Under the pieces are notes generated by a model, which made no database searches, was not told the DNA's origin, and saw only the letters and a program-made list of their open reading frames with translations. The position numbers were made by a program, and so were the translations under genes. Below are positions 1-5,149 of a DNA stretch of 6,770 nucleotides, piece by piece. The stretch's first letter is position 1; each line of letters begins with the position of its first letter. The DNA comes from Bacillota bacterium (GTDB taxonomy: Bacteria; Bacillota; UBA994; UBA5500), in assembly GCA_023436245.1 (NCBI GenBank), contig JAEZJZ010000100.1, positions 1 through 6,770 of the forward strand, in the 5' to 3' direction.

Positions 1-7
1 AGGCCCG

Positions 8-27
8 TCCCGCAGCGTGCTGCGGGA
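8..27. repeat. Perfect palindrome at left edge
   Basis: Arms TCCCGCAGC (8-16) and GCTGCGGGA (19-27) are perfect complements around a 2-nt centre; a realistic hairpin is about 8 bp with a 4-nt loop. No T-run follows on either strand, so an intrinsic terminator is unlikely. On the minus strand the palindrome is preceded by CGTAG, as is the core of the repeat at 6576-6616, so it may be a dispersed palindromic repeat cut by the window edge. The dispersed nature is inference. Confidence 0.45.
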
Positions 28-77
28 GCTACGTTAGGGCAAAAGTGACTTTCTAAACGCTCTCGCATGCTGAGGGT

Positions 78-107
78 CTACTGTAGGGAGAATAGCCTCC
101 ACAGTAG
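78..107 (-). terminator. Hairpin downstream of small membrane protein gene
   Basis: CTACTGT (78-84) pairs with ACAGTAG (101-107). After a 2-nt bulge, GGAG (87-90) pairs with CTCC (97-100) around a 6-nt loop. It lies about 10 nt past the stop codon of the minus-strand gene at 118-420, where a terminator is expected, but no U-tract follows it. It may be a Rho-independent-like hairpin, a 3'-end stabilising structure, or unrelated. Confidence 0.35.
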
Positions 108-117
108 CAACTGACGC

Positions 118-420
118 CTACATAATCCAGTGGCTCAGCAACTGCACCACCGCGATGAAGACGAGCACCGAGCCAATTGTGAACAGCGCCATCCTCCGCT
201 GGAGGCTAGCTACCTGCCCCCACCTCACCTGGTCGAGATAGTAGCGCCCATCACCAACTTGAGCAAAGATGCCTTGTCGTACCATCTGCTGAAAGAACCT
301 ACTATCCCGCTGCCCTACTTCCGCCAGGGACCTGGCAGTGGCAGGAGAGAGCGCGCCCGCTCCATAGAAGGCCCTGAGATATCTCCTTCGCCTGGCCATA
401 ATCACTGCTGCCGCACTCAT
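118..420 (-). CDS. Small winged-helix-like protein with C-terminal membrane anchor
   Basis: A 100-residue protein of unknown function. Residues 10-13 are an Arg cluster. Residues 14-75 look like a compact helix-turn-helix/winged-helix fold: helices around YLRAFYGAGALS, PATARSLAEV and SRFFQQMVRQGIF, then a wing-like hairpin VGDGRYYLD (55-63). Residues 77-96 (ALFTIGSVLVFIAVVQLLSH) form one hydrophobic segment with basic residues just before it (QRR), so the N-terminal domain is probably cytoplasmic and the protein tail-anchored. The ATG at 420 is chosen because GAGGGG (429-434) lies 8 nt upstream; the GTG at 429 overlaps that Shine-Dalgarno sequence. It lies 93 bp downstream of the acetyltransferase on the same strand and may be co-transcribed. 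The winged-helix reading is from residue pattern only, and DNA binding is not shown. Confidence 0.65.
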   Translation of the reverse strand: MSAAAVIMARRRRYLRAFYGAGALSPATARSLAEVGQRDSRFFQQMVRQGIFAQVGDGRYYLDQVRWGQVASLQRRMALFTIGSVLVFIAVVQLLSHWIM

Positions 421-428
421 CTCAACCA

Positions 429-434
429 CCCCTC
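429..434 (-). promoter_or_regulatory. Ribosome binding site deciding start of 118-420 gene
   Basis: GAGGGG on the minus strand sits 8 nt before the ATG at 418-420. It overlaps the alternative upstream GTG (427-429), which therefore cannot be served by it. Confidence 0.55.
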
Positions 435-454
435 ATTAGCCGCTGTCAGCTAAT
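435..454. promoter_or_regulatory. Inverted repeat ATTAGC-N8-GCTAAT before small-protein RBS
   Basis: ATTAGC (435-440) and GCTAAT (449-454) are perfect inverted repeats separated by 8 bases, directly abutting the Shine-Dalgarno sequence of the gene at 118-420. It could be an operator half-site pair or a small RNA hairpin next to the RBS. No regulator can be assigned. Confidence 0.3.
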
Positions 455-513
455 ACGCTTTGGCGTCGCGCGAGTTGCATGCCCTCCCCGCCTTGGGGCA
501 CTGCAGGAACTGC

Positions 514-1017
514 CTAGATTAGCTGGCGTCGATAACGCAGTTCCCAGACTGCAGCACCGCCTATGGTCAGTTCCTTGCGCGTGCCATCATGAGCAAAGCC
601 GGCCTTCTGGTAAAACCGCCGAGCGCGCGCGTTCTCTTCCAGCACCCAGAGCTCAGCCACAAGATACCCTTGAGCGCGCAAGATGTCCAGGGCAAGCTGC
701 ATTGCTGGGTAAGCGTAGCCCTTGCCCCATTCATCCGGATGCAGGTAGAAAGCATGAATCTCACCAACCTCACCCCCCTCATCCCTAGACGCACCCGAAA
801 TGCAGAGACCGACAATTCTCCCGTCAGCAACGATCGCGTACTCTGCATTGCTGCCCTGCTCAAAGCGTTCCTGCCAGCGACTGAGCCGTTGCTCCACAGA
901 CAGCCCTGCCAGATAATCGTCAGGAACCATTCCCCGATAAGCCACCTGCCAGGAGAGCACATGCAGTGCACAGAGCTCCGGCAGCATCTCCAGCGTCACC
1001 GGACGCAACTCAACCAT
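514..1017 (-). CDS. GNAT family N-acetyltransferase
   Basis: A 167-residue protein with a full Gcn5-related acetyltransferase fold, predicted to transfer an acetyl group from acetyl-CoA to an amine; the substrate is unknown. The N-terminal helix region SWQVAYRGMVPDDYL (22-36) is typical of GNATs near RimI/RimJ-type proteins. Motif A runs from about residue 86 (EIHAFYLHP) to WGKGYA (97-102), the pyrophosphate-binding loop, with Trp in the usual Gln/Arg position, which is common in this branch. Motif B is LWVLEENARARRFYQKAGF (123-141), with the NxxARxFYxxxGF signature. The ATG at 1017 is chosen over an upstream start at 1131 because AAGGAGGG (1025-1032) lies 7 nt before it and GNAT homology begins at MVELRPV. 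It is transcribed away from the membrane-protein gene. Family assignment is secure; a housekeeping role in protein or small-molecule acetylation is only a guess. Confidence 0.9.
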   Translation of the reverse strand: MVELRPVTLEMLPELCALHVLSWQVAYRGMVPDDYLAGLSVEQRLSRWQERFEQGSNAEYAIVADGRIVGLCISGASRDEGGEVGEIHAFYLHPDEWGKGYAYPAMQLALDILRAQGYLVAELWVLEENARARRFYQKAGFAHDGTRKELTIGGAAVWELRYRRQLI

Positions 1018-1024
1018 TCGCCAT

Positions 1025-1032
1025 CCCTCCTT
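1025..1032 (-). promoter_or_regulatory. Ribosome binding site of GNAT gene
   Basis: AAGGAGGG on the minus strand, 7 nt before the ATG at 1015-1017. It decides against the 38-residue N-terminal extension that an upstream in-frame ATG would allow. Confidence 0.8.
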
Positions 1033-1122
1033 AGCCAGTTCTGTATCGCCATTTCCACGCAAACTGCCAAACCCCTGCAAGATGCCGCTAAGCGACCACA
1101 TTTCCCGGGCAATAGCGGGGCT

Positions 1123-1153
1123 TTGGAACACAGCGAGTGGTTTTTCGTATAGG
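1123..1153 (+). promoter_or_regulatory. Weak candidate promoter for 1272-2051 gene
   Basis: TTGGAA (1123-1128; 4 of 6) and TATAGG (1148-1153; 4 of 6), spaced 19 nt, could drive the membrane protein gene. They overlap the minus-strand candidate at 1146-1175. Both boxes are poor matches and the spacing is long. Confidence 0.2.
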
Positions 1154-1175
1154 ATAGAGTTGTGTAGTTTGGCAA
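1146..1175 (-). promoter_or_regulatory. Candidate sigma-A-type promoter for GNAT gene
   Basis: On the minus strand TTGCCA (1170-1175; 5 of 6 to TTGACA) is followed after 18 nt by TATACG (1146-1151; 4 of 6 to TATAAT). This would give a leader of about 120 nt before the GNAT start codon. It is the better of the two promoter candidates in this divergent gap, but the -10 is imperfect. Confidence 0.35.
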
Positions 1176-1206
1176 GCGTGACCCGATCAGAGTGGCGAGA
1201 TGCCCT

Positions 1207-1254
1207 GTGGGCCCCGGAAAGCGGACCGAAGGAACCGTCCCCGTGGGCTCCGGA
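1207..1254 (+). repeat. Short direct repeats in leader of membrane protein gene
   Basis: GTGGGCCCCGGA (1207-1218) recurs as GTGGGCTCCGGA (1243-1254), 11 of 12 identical, 36 nt apart. Between them lies GGACCGAAGGAACCGTCCCC (1223-1242). GTCC (1237-1240) could pair either with GGAC (1223-1226), 4 bp, or, extended to CGTCC, with GGACG (1252-1256), 5 bp. This sits directly upstream of the RBS at 1257-1263. It may be a degenerate REP-like repeat or a structured leader; neither is proven. Confidence 0.4.
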
Positions 1255-1256
1255 CG

Positions 1257-1263
1257 AGAGGAG
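1257..1263 (+). promoter_or_regulatory. Ribosome binding site of membrane protein gene
   Basis: AGAGGAG ends 8 nt before the ATG at 1272-1274. It supports that start over the in-frame ATG at 1200, which would add 24 Arg/Pro-rich residues encoded by the repeat-containing leader. Confidence 0.6.
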
Positions 1264-1271
1264 ATGATCTG

Positions 1272-2051
1272 ATGCAACGTGAGAATGGCTTTGAGGTGGT
1301 ACGCAGACACAGTTGGGTGTGGCTATTGCCGACGGCGCTTTCGCTAGTCGGACTGATGATCAGTCTGGCCGTAGGACTGATGCCAGCCGTGAAGCCCGGT
1401 ATCCACCTCAAGTTGGTGGTGCCGAACGGCATGCCCAGTGTGGACTCGATTCTACAGTTGGAGACATCGGATATCGGCGTGGCATTGTCACCCTCGGTGC
1501 TGCTGCTTGGTCTGTTCAGCATGGCGCTCAGCGCTTTTCTTAGCGGTGGTTGGCTATCTGGAGTCTTCGCTGCGATCAAGGGGCAGGCTGACGTCCTCAG
1601 CCAAGAGGCGTTCATGGAACGCGGCCGTTACTTCTTTGGGCGCCTGCTTGGCGCCAGAGTACTCACCTTCATCGGCACGCTGGTGGCGGTGTTTGGCGTG
1701 GGTCTGCTGCTCGGACCGCTGGCGCTGTTGATGCTGCTCGTGGCGATGGTCTTCACCTTCTTCTGGGAGTTAGCCATCGTGCGTGAAGATCTATCCATCG
1801 GAGACGGCTTCAGCAGAGGATACCAGTTGATGCGGGCCAATCTGGGAGAAGTGATCTCCACCGCCCTACCGATCGCCCTGGCCTCTTCCCTGATCAGCGC
1901 GGTTGCTAACCTGGCGGCACAGAGCTTCATCGGTTACGTGGCGCTGATTCCGATCTGGTCTTTTATCGGCAGTGCCTTCGCCGTGACCATCTGCGGGCTG
2001 TATGATCGCCTGGTGGAGGATCCAAGGCCTCCCCATGTTCCGCAGATGTAG
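1272..2051 (+). CDS. Polytopic integral membrane protein, function unknown
   Basis: A 259-residue, very hydrophobic protein with about six membrane segments: near 15-37, 73-102, 124-147, 150-168, 192-212 and 218-243. An extracytoplasmic loop is likely at 38-72. The stretch QEAFMERGRYFFGRLLGARVL (111-131) and a second amphipathic repeat-like stretch, IGDGFSRGYQLMRANLGEVI (176-195), recall the internal repeats of poorly characterised membrane families such as DUF4013/DUF975-like proteins; this is from memory of the pattern, not a search. There are no transporter signature motifs, catalytic residues or signal peptide. The C-terminal tail EDPRPPHVPQM is soluble. It lies 60 bp before the anchored surface protein gene on the same strand, with no clear terminator between, so the two probably share a transcript. 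Function is unknown. Confidence 0.85.
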   Translation: MQRENGFEVVRRHSWVWLLPTALSLVGLMISLAVGLMPAVKPGIHLKLVVPNGMPSVDSILQLETSDIGVALSPSVLLLGLFSMALSAFLSGGWLSGVFAAIKGQADVLSQEAFMERGRYFFGRLLGARVLTFIGTLVAVFGVGLLLGPLALLMLLVAMVFTFFWELAIVREDLSIGDGFSRGYQLMRANLGEVISTALPIALASSLISAVANLAAQSFIGYVALIPIWSFIGSAFAVTICGLYDRLVEDPRPPHVPQM

Positions 2052-2100
2052 CCAGAGGTAGCGCCGAACCGGAGGAAACAGTATTTGCTATCAGACATTT

Positions 2101-2108
2101 GAGGTGAT
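2101..2108 (+). promoter_or_regulatory. Ribosome binding site deciding GTG start at 2112
   Basis: GAGGTGAT is an 8-nt match to the 16S rRNA 3' end. Its GAGG core is 7 nt before the GTG at 2112-2114. An in-frame TGA at 2100-2102 blocks longer starts, and the next in-frame Met is 75 codons on, inside the folded domain. Confidence 0.75.
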
Positions 2109-2111
2109 TAA

Positions 2112-3017
2112 GTGAACAAGAAAGTGAACATCCTGATCGGCCTCACGGCGGTGAGTCTGATCTTCAATCTCTATGCAGTGCGCGCGCTAGAGAAGCGCTC
2201 CGACCAGATCGCCGACCTGCAGAACCGGGTGGAGCAGGTCATCTCCGGCGTCAACTCCAGCGTCAACAGCCTGAGCGCGCAGGTGCAGAACCTGCGCCTG
2301 GGTAGCGAGTGGTTGCTGAACGATCGGTTCATCCCCATGCAAGCTGGCTCCTCTCGCGAGCAGGTCAAGCTGCACTATGAAGCCACGCTGCGCGAAGTCG
2401 GCAGCAGCTCTCGCCTCTATCTACAATACCGAGAGCAGGGCGCAACCGACTGGACCCGGGCGCCGGCAACGCGTGTGGGAGGCACCGTCTCCGCCAATCT
2501 GGCCGTGGCCACGGATAGGCAATGGGAGTACCAACTGGTGGAAGAAGGCTCTACCGTCAGGTCGGGGGCTGTCTCCCCCCTGCCCTACAATTACTACGAC
2601 GCCTCCCTCCGCTTCCGGGGGATCAGCGGTGGCTCGTTCACCAACGGCGACCCGGCCGGAGATCACCTGAAGCAGATGACGATGGAGTTCTGGCAAGGGC
2701 CGACGTACTTCGAGTTCCAACGGGTGAAATCTGCCCAGGCGGAGCTCAGGCGCAATGGGGAGTTGGTGAAGACGTTAGCGCTGACCAATGTCGACCCGCG
2801 CCAGGGCGCGGCCAAGTCGGCTGACAGCATCCGGTATGAGGCGGCGATCCCCGGCCAAACCGTGCAGGAGACTGCGGTCGAGATCCAAAAAGAGGCCGTC
2901 TGGTATCTCTACCTGGATGATGTCCGGGTGACAGACATCCTGCTGCACGTGGAGTATGCGGACGGCGCGACCGAGGAGATCGCCATCTGGCCAGATCCGG
3001 AGAAGCAATTCAGGTAA
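2112..3017 (+). CDS. Signal-anchored coiled-coil and beta-sandwich surface protein
   Basis: A 301-residue protein of unknown function, starting at GTG. Residues 6-24 (NILIGLTAVSLIFNLYAV) form a single N-terminal membrane anchor preceded by Lys residues, so the bulk should face the outside. Residues 25-63 have heptad-like spacing (LEKRSDQIADLQNRVEQVI, then VNSLSAQVQNLRL) and should form a coiled coil, probably dimeric. From about 84 the chain alternates in a beta pattern. One Ig/fibronectin-like domain spans about 84-155 (LYLQYREQGATDWTRAP resembles an FnIII strand pair). A second beta-rich region spans about 163-298 and ends in VTDILLHVEYADGATEEIAIWP. There are no cysteines and no catalytic motif. 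It is probably in one operon with the preceding membrane protein and is closed by a strong terminator. It may be an accessory or sensory ectodomain partner of that membrane protein; this is inference from adjacency. Confidence 0.85.
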   Translation: MNKKVNILIGLTAVSLIFNLYAVRALEKRSDQIADLQNRVEQVISGVNSSVNSLSAQVQNLRLGSEWLLNDRFIPMQAGSSREQVKLHYEATLREVGSSSRLYLQYREQGATDWTRAPATRVGGTVSANLAVATDRQWEYQLVEEGSTVRSGAVSPLPYNYYDASLRFRGISGGSFTNGDPAGDHLKQMTMEFWQGPTYFEFQRVKSAQAELRRNGELVKTLALTNVDPRQGAAKSADSIRYEAAIPGQTVQETAVEIQKEAVWYLYLDDVRVTDILLHVEYADGATEEIAIWPDPEKQFR

Positions 3018-3041
3018 GGCGCCTAGCTTACGCACCATCTC

Positions 3042-3069
3042 AAAACGGGTCCGCTAGCGGGCCCGTTTT
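3042..3069. terminator. Intrinsic, probably bidirectional terminator
   Basis: A 12-bp stem, 3042-3053 with 3058-3069, starts AAAACGGG, ends CCCGTTTT, has one T-G wobble (3050-3061) and a CTAG tetraloop. On the plus strand the TTTT of the right arm acts as a short U-tract 25 nt after the stop codon at 3017. The mirrored AAAA allows action on the minus strand too. It separates the membrane/surface protein pair from the lactate dehydrogenase operon. Confidence 0.8.
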
Positions 3070-3110
3070 CGCATCCTGAGGCTACGGACTCCCGCGAGCA
3101 AAACGGAACG

Positions 3111-3119
3111 TGGTATGAT
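3111..3119 (+). promoter_or_regulatory. Extended -10 promoter of etfB-etfA-lctD operon
   Basis: TGGTATGAT carries the extended -10 element TGN followed by TATGAT (3114-3119; 5 of 6 to consensus). No recognisable -35 is seen 16-18 nt upstream, which extended -10 promoters tolerate. Transcription would start near 3126, giving a leader of about 30 nt. It lies 42 nt past the terminator hairpin and 36 nt before the etfB start. Confidence 0.6.
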
Positions 3120-3143
3120 GGCTTCAGAACTATGTCAGTTTCC

Positions 3144-3149
3144 GGAGGT
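3144..3149 (+). promoter_or_regulatory. Ribosome binding site of etfB
   Basis: GGAGGT ends 6 nt before the ATG at 3156-3158. It rules out the ATG at 3132, which lies upstream of it and would add eight non-homologous residues. Confidence 0.8.
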
Positions 3150-3155
3150 AGAGCG

Positions 3156-3956
3156 ATGAGAATACTGGTGTGCATCAAGCAGGTGCCAGGGACAAACAAC
3201 GTGCAGATCGATCCCGAGACCGGAGTGATGAGGCGGGAAGGAGCGGCCAGCAAGCTCAATCCGTTTGACTTGACTGCCCTGGAGACGGCGGTCAAATTGC
3301 GGGAGCAACTGGGCGGCGAAGTGACGGTGCTCTCCATGGGGCCGCGGCAAGCCGAGGCAATCATCCACGAGGCCTACATGATGGGAGCCGACGCCGGCTA
3401 TCTGCTTTCCGACCGTTGCTTTGCCGGAGCTGACGTCCTGGCCACGGCCCACACTCTGGCCCAAGGGATCAGCGCGATCGGCCAGTTTGATCTGGTCATC
3501 TGCGGCAAGCAAACTACTGATGGCGATACTGCCCAGGTTGGCCCGGAGTTGGCGGAGCTTCTAGGTGTACCGCACGTCACTTGGGTGACGGCGATTGAGT
3601 CGATCAGCGAGTCCGAGATCGTGGTCAAGCAGGATCTGCAGGAGCAAACACAGATCGTGCGCCTGCGCTTCCCCTGCCTAATCAGCGTCGAGCGGACACT
3701 GGCACAACCGCGATTGCCGTCATATCGCAGATGGTTGGCCACGCGTCATCGCGAGGTAAAGGTGCTGACCTTGCAGGATCTGGCCGATCAAGATGCAACC
3801 CACTACGGATTGGCCGGGTCGGCGACGCAAGTTGAGCGCATCTTTCCCCCAACTGTGAACGACCAGCGCCGGCAATTCCAGGGCACTGCCGATCAGCTCG
3901 CACTGCGGATGCACCAACTGCTGTCTGAACTGCGCTTTGTGGGAGGTGAGCACTGA
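3156..3956 (+). CDS. etfB: Electron transfer flavoprotein beta subunit (EtfB/LctB type)
   Basis: A 266-residue small subunit of an electron transfer flavoprotein. It pairs with EtfA and binds a nucleotide cofactor: AMP in classical Etfs, FAD that exchanges electrons with NAD(H) in bifurcating ones. Typical family features are the start MRILVCIKQVPGT (1-13), NPFDLTALETAVKLRE (35-50), VTVLSMGP (56-63), LLSDRCFAGADVLATAHTLA (83-102), the nucleotide-binding CGKQTTDGDTAQVGPELAE (116-134), and PCLISVERTLAQPRLPS (173-189). The C-terminal arm LAGSATQVERIFPP (219-232) wraps onto EtfA in this family. Length is normal. It is first in the operon, and its stop overlaps the etfA start by one base (TGATG). 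Bifurcating versus classical type cannot be read from the beta subunit alone; the ferredoxin-fused partner and LctD-like neighbour favour the LctB type. Acts in the cytoplasm. Confidence 0.95.
   Translation: MRILVCIKQVPGTNNVQIDPETGVMRREGAASKLNPFDLTALETAVKLREQLGGEVTVLSMGPRQAEAIIHEAYMMGADAGYLLSDRCFAGADVLATAHTLAQGISAIGQFDLVICGKQTTDGDTAQVGPELAELLGVPHVTWVTAIESISESEIVVKQDLQEQTQIVRLRFPCLISVERTLAQPRLPSYRRWLATRHREVKVLTLQDLADQDATHYGLAGSATQVERIFPPTVNDQRRQFQGTADQLALRMHQLLSELRFVGGEH
3942..3949 (+). promoter_or_regulatory. Ribosome binding site of etfA inside etfB
   Basis: GGAGGTGA lies within the last codons of etfB, 6 nt before the ATG at 3956-3958. With the TGATG stop-start overlap it fits translational coupling of the two Etf subunits. 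Confidence 0.8.
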
Positions 3957-5149
3957 TGAGCAGCTTACGGATCAACCGTGACCAGTGCATCAACTGTGGC
4001 GTCTGCAAGGACGCTTGCCCCTTCGGTGCGATCAGCGATCTGGACGGACACCCGGCGATCAGGGAGGAGTGTCGCCTCTGCCAGGCCTGTCTGGCAGTCT
4101 GCCCAGTGGCAGCGATCAGCATGAATCAGGCAGCGGTGCCAACACAGCAGGCGGACTGCATTTGGCGTGGCATCATGGTCTATGCGGAAGCCAGCGCTGG
4201 CGCCATCCACCCGGTGACCATCGAGCTGATCGGAGAGGCTGCGCGCCTGGCCAAGCGGACGGGAGAGCCGGTTTCGGCGCTGCTGATGGGACAGGGGCTA
4301 GATCAGCCGAGCGCAGATTTGCTGCACTACGGCATTGACCGGGTCTATTGTTATGACTATCCGGAACTAGACCACTTCCAGGTTGACATTCACGCCAACG
4401 TCTTTGCCGACTGCATCAAGCGGGCACGCCCATCCATCGTGCTGGTGGGCGCAACAGCCATCGGTCGCTCGCTCGCCCCGCGACTGGCGGCACGCTTCCG
4501 CACTGGGCTGACGGCTGATTGCACCGAGCTGCAGATCAAGGAAAACGGCGACCTGGTGCAAATACGCCCGGCATTCGGGGGTAACATCATGGCCCAAATC
4601 ATCACGCCCCACTCGCGGCCACAGTTTGCCACAGTACGGTATAAGGTGATGAACCCTGCGACTGTCGTGCCCGACCCGCGCGGAGTAGTTGAACACTGCA
4701 GCATCGCACCGGAGCAGCTGAGCTCGGCGATTGAGGTCGTGCATCGTCAACAACTGGCCAGGAGTGCCTCGATCACCGACGCGGAAGTGCTGGTGGTCGC
4801 AGGCAGGGGAGTGAAGGACCGCCAGGGGCTGGCTATGCTCCAGGAGTTGGCAGAGCTGCTGGGTGGACAACTGGCATGCACCCGGGCGCTGGTAGAGGCC
4901 GGCTGGCTGCCTCACGCGCGGCAGATTGGCCTTTCCGGCCGAACAGTCAAGCCCAGGCTCTGCATCACCTGCGGCGTATCGGGCGCGGTACAGTTCACGG
5001 CCGGCATGAACAAGGCGGAGCATATCTTCGCCATCAACCAGGATGCGACTGCGCCCATCTTCGCAGTAGCCCACTATGGTCTGGTAGGAGACTTGTGTCA
5101 AATCGTTCCTCTGCTGATCTCCAGGCTAAAAGGAGGTTCCCCGGCGTGA
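3956..5149 (+). CDS. etfA: Ferredoxin-fused electron transfer flavoprotein alpha subunit (EtfA/LctC type)
   Basis: A 397-residue EtfA, about 70 residues longer than classical EtfA because of an N-terminal 2[4Fe-4S] ferredoxin domain. Cluster ligands are Cys11, 14, 17, 21 and Cys39, 42, 45, 49, both CxxCxxCxxxCP. After a linker (about 55-70), the Etf domain I starts at GIMVYAEAS (72-80). The C-terminal FAD domain is recognisable by VAGRGVKD (281-288), TRALVEAGWLP (309-319), QIGLSGRTVKP (323-333), CGVSGAVQFTAGM (339-351), FAINQDATAPIFAVAHYGLVGDL (358-380, all but the His typical). His373 sits where many EtfAs have Asp. It would form the heterodimer with EtfB, pass electrons between FADs, and take electrons from reduced ferredoxin through its clusters. 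A ferredoxin-fused EtfA is known in LctC and in CarE of caffeyl-CoA reductase; the neighbouring dehydrogenase points to LctC. The 3' end overlaps lctD by four bases. Cytoplasmic. Confidence 0.95.
   Translation: MSSLRINRDQCINCGVCKDACPFGAISDLDGHPAIREECRLCQACLAVCPVAAISMNQAAVPTQQADCIWRGIMVYAEASAGAIHPVTIELIGEAARLAKRTGEPVSALLMGQGLDQPSADLLHYGIDRVYCYDYPELDHFQVDIHANVFADCIKRARPSIVLVGATAIGRSLAPRLAARFRTGLTADCTELQIKENGDLVQIRPAFGGNIMAQIITPHSRPQFATVRYKVMNPATVVPDPRGVVEHCSIAPEQLSSAIEVVHRQQLARSASITDAEVLVVAGRGVKDRQGLAMLQELAELLGGQLACTRALVEAGWLPHARQIGLSGRTVKPRLCITCGVSGAVQFTAGMNKAEHIFAINQDATAPIFAVAHYGLVGDLCQIVPLLISRLKGGSPA
5130..5137 (+). promoter_or_regulatory. Ribosome binding site of lctD inside etfA
   Basis: AAGGAGGT, a near-perfect Shine-Dalgarno sequence, ends 8 nt before the GTG at 5146-5148. 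It fixes the start there: the open frame extends 90 codons further up to an ATG at 4876, but that part runs inside etfA and has no family similarity. Confidence 0.85.

Noticed and set aside
130..453. 107-codon plus-strand frame
   Set aside because: Overlaps the better-supported minus-strand small protein; His/Pro/Arg-rich composition without domain features and without a good RBS.
1018..1131. 38-residue N-terminal extension of the GNAT protein
   Set aside because: The RBS at 1025-1032 and the GNAT homology both place the start at 1017; the extension would also cover the probable leader.
1200..1271. T-box or guanidine (ykkC-type) riboswitch in the leader
   Set aside because: CCGGACGAGAGG and CGTCCCC look faintly like parts of these motifs, but the T-box core (GGTGG.ACCGCG) and the paired ACGR-containing stems are absent, and the downstream gene is not a typical target.
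1187..1615. 142-codon minus-strand frame covering the divergent gap and the start of the membrane protein gene
   Set aside because: Antisense to a well-supported membrane protein; Ser/Arg/Pro-rich with no domain pattern.
4367..5101. 244-codon open frame on the minus strand
   Set aside because: Lies antisense to etfA, whose product has unmistakable family motifs across the whole stretch; no recognisable protein features and no convincing RBS. A shadow frame typical of GC-rich coding DNA.
4876..5145. 90-codon N-terminal extension of lctD
   Set aside because: Runs in another frame inside etfA, is Arg/Ala-rich low-quality sequence, and a near-perfect RBS (5130-5137) places the start at the GTG at 5146.
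3956..5149. Caffeyl-CoA reductase-type (CarE) assignment for the ferredoxin-fused EtfA
   Set aside because: CarE is encoded with an acyl-CoA dehydrogenase; here the partner is a GlcD/LctD-type FAD oxidase, so the lactate type fits better.
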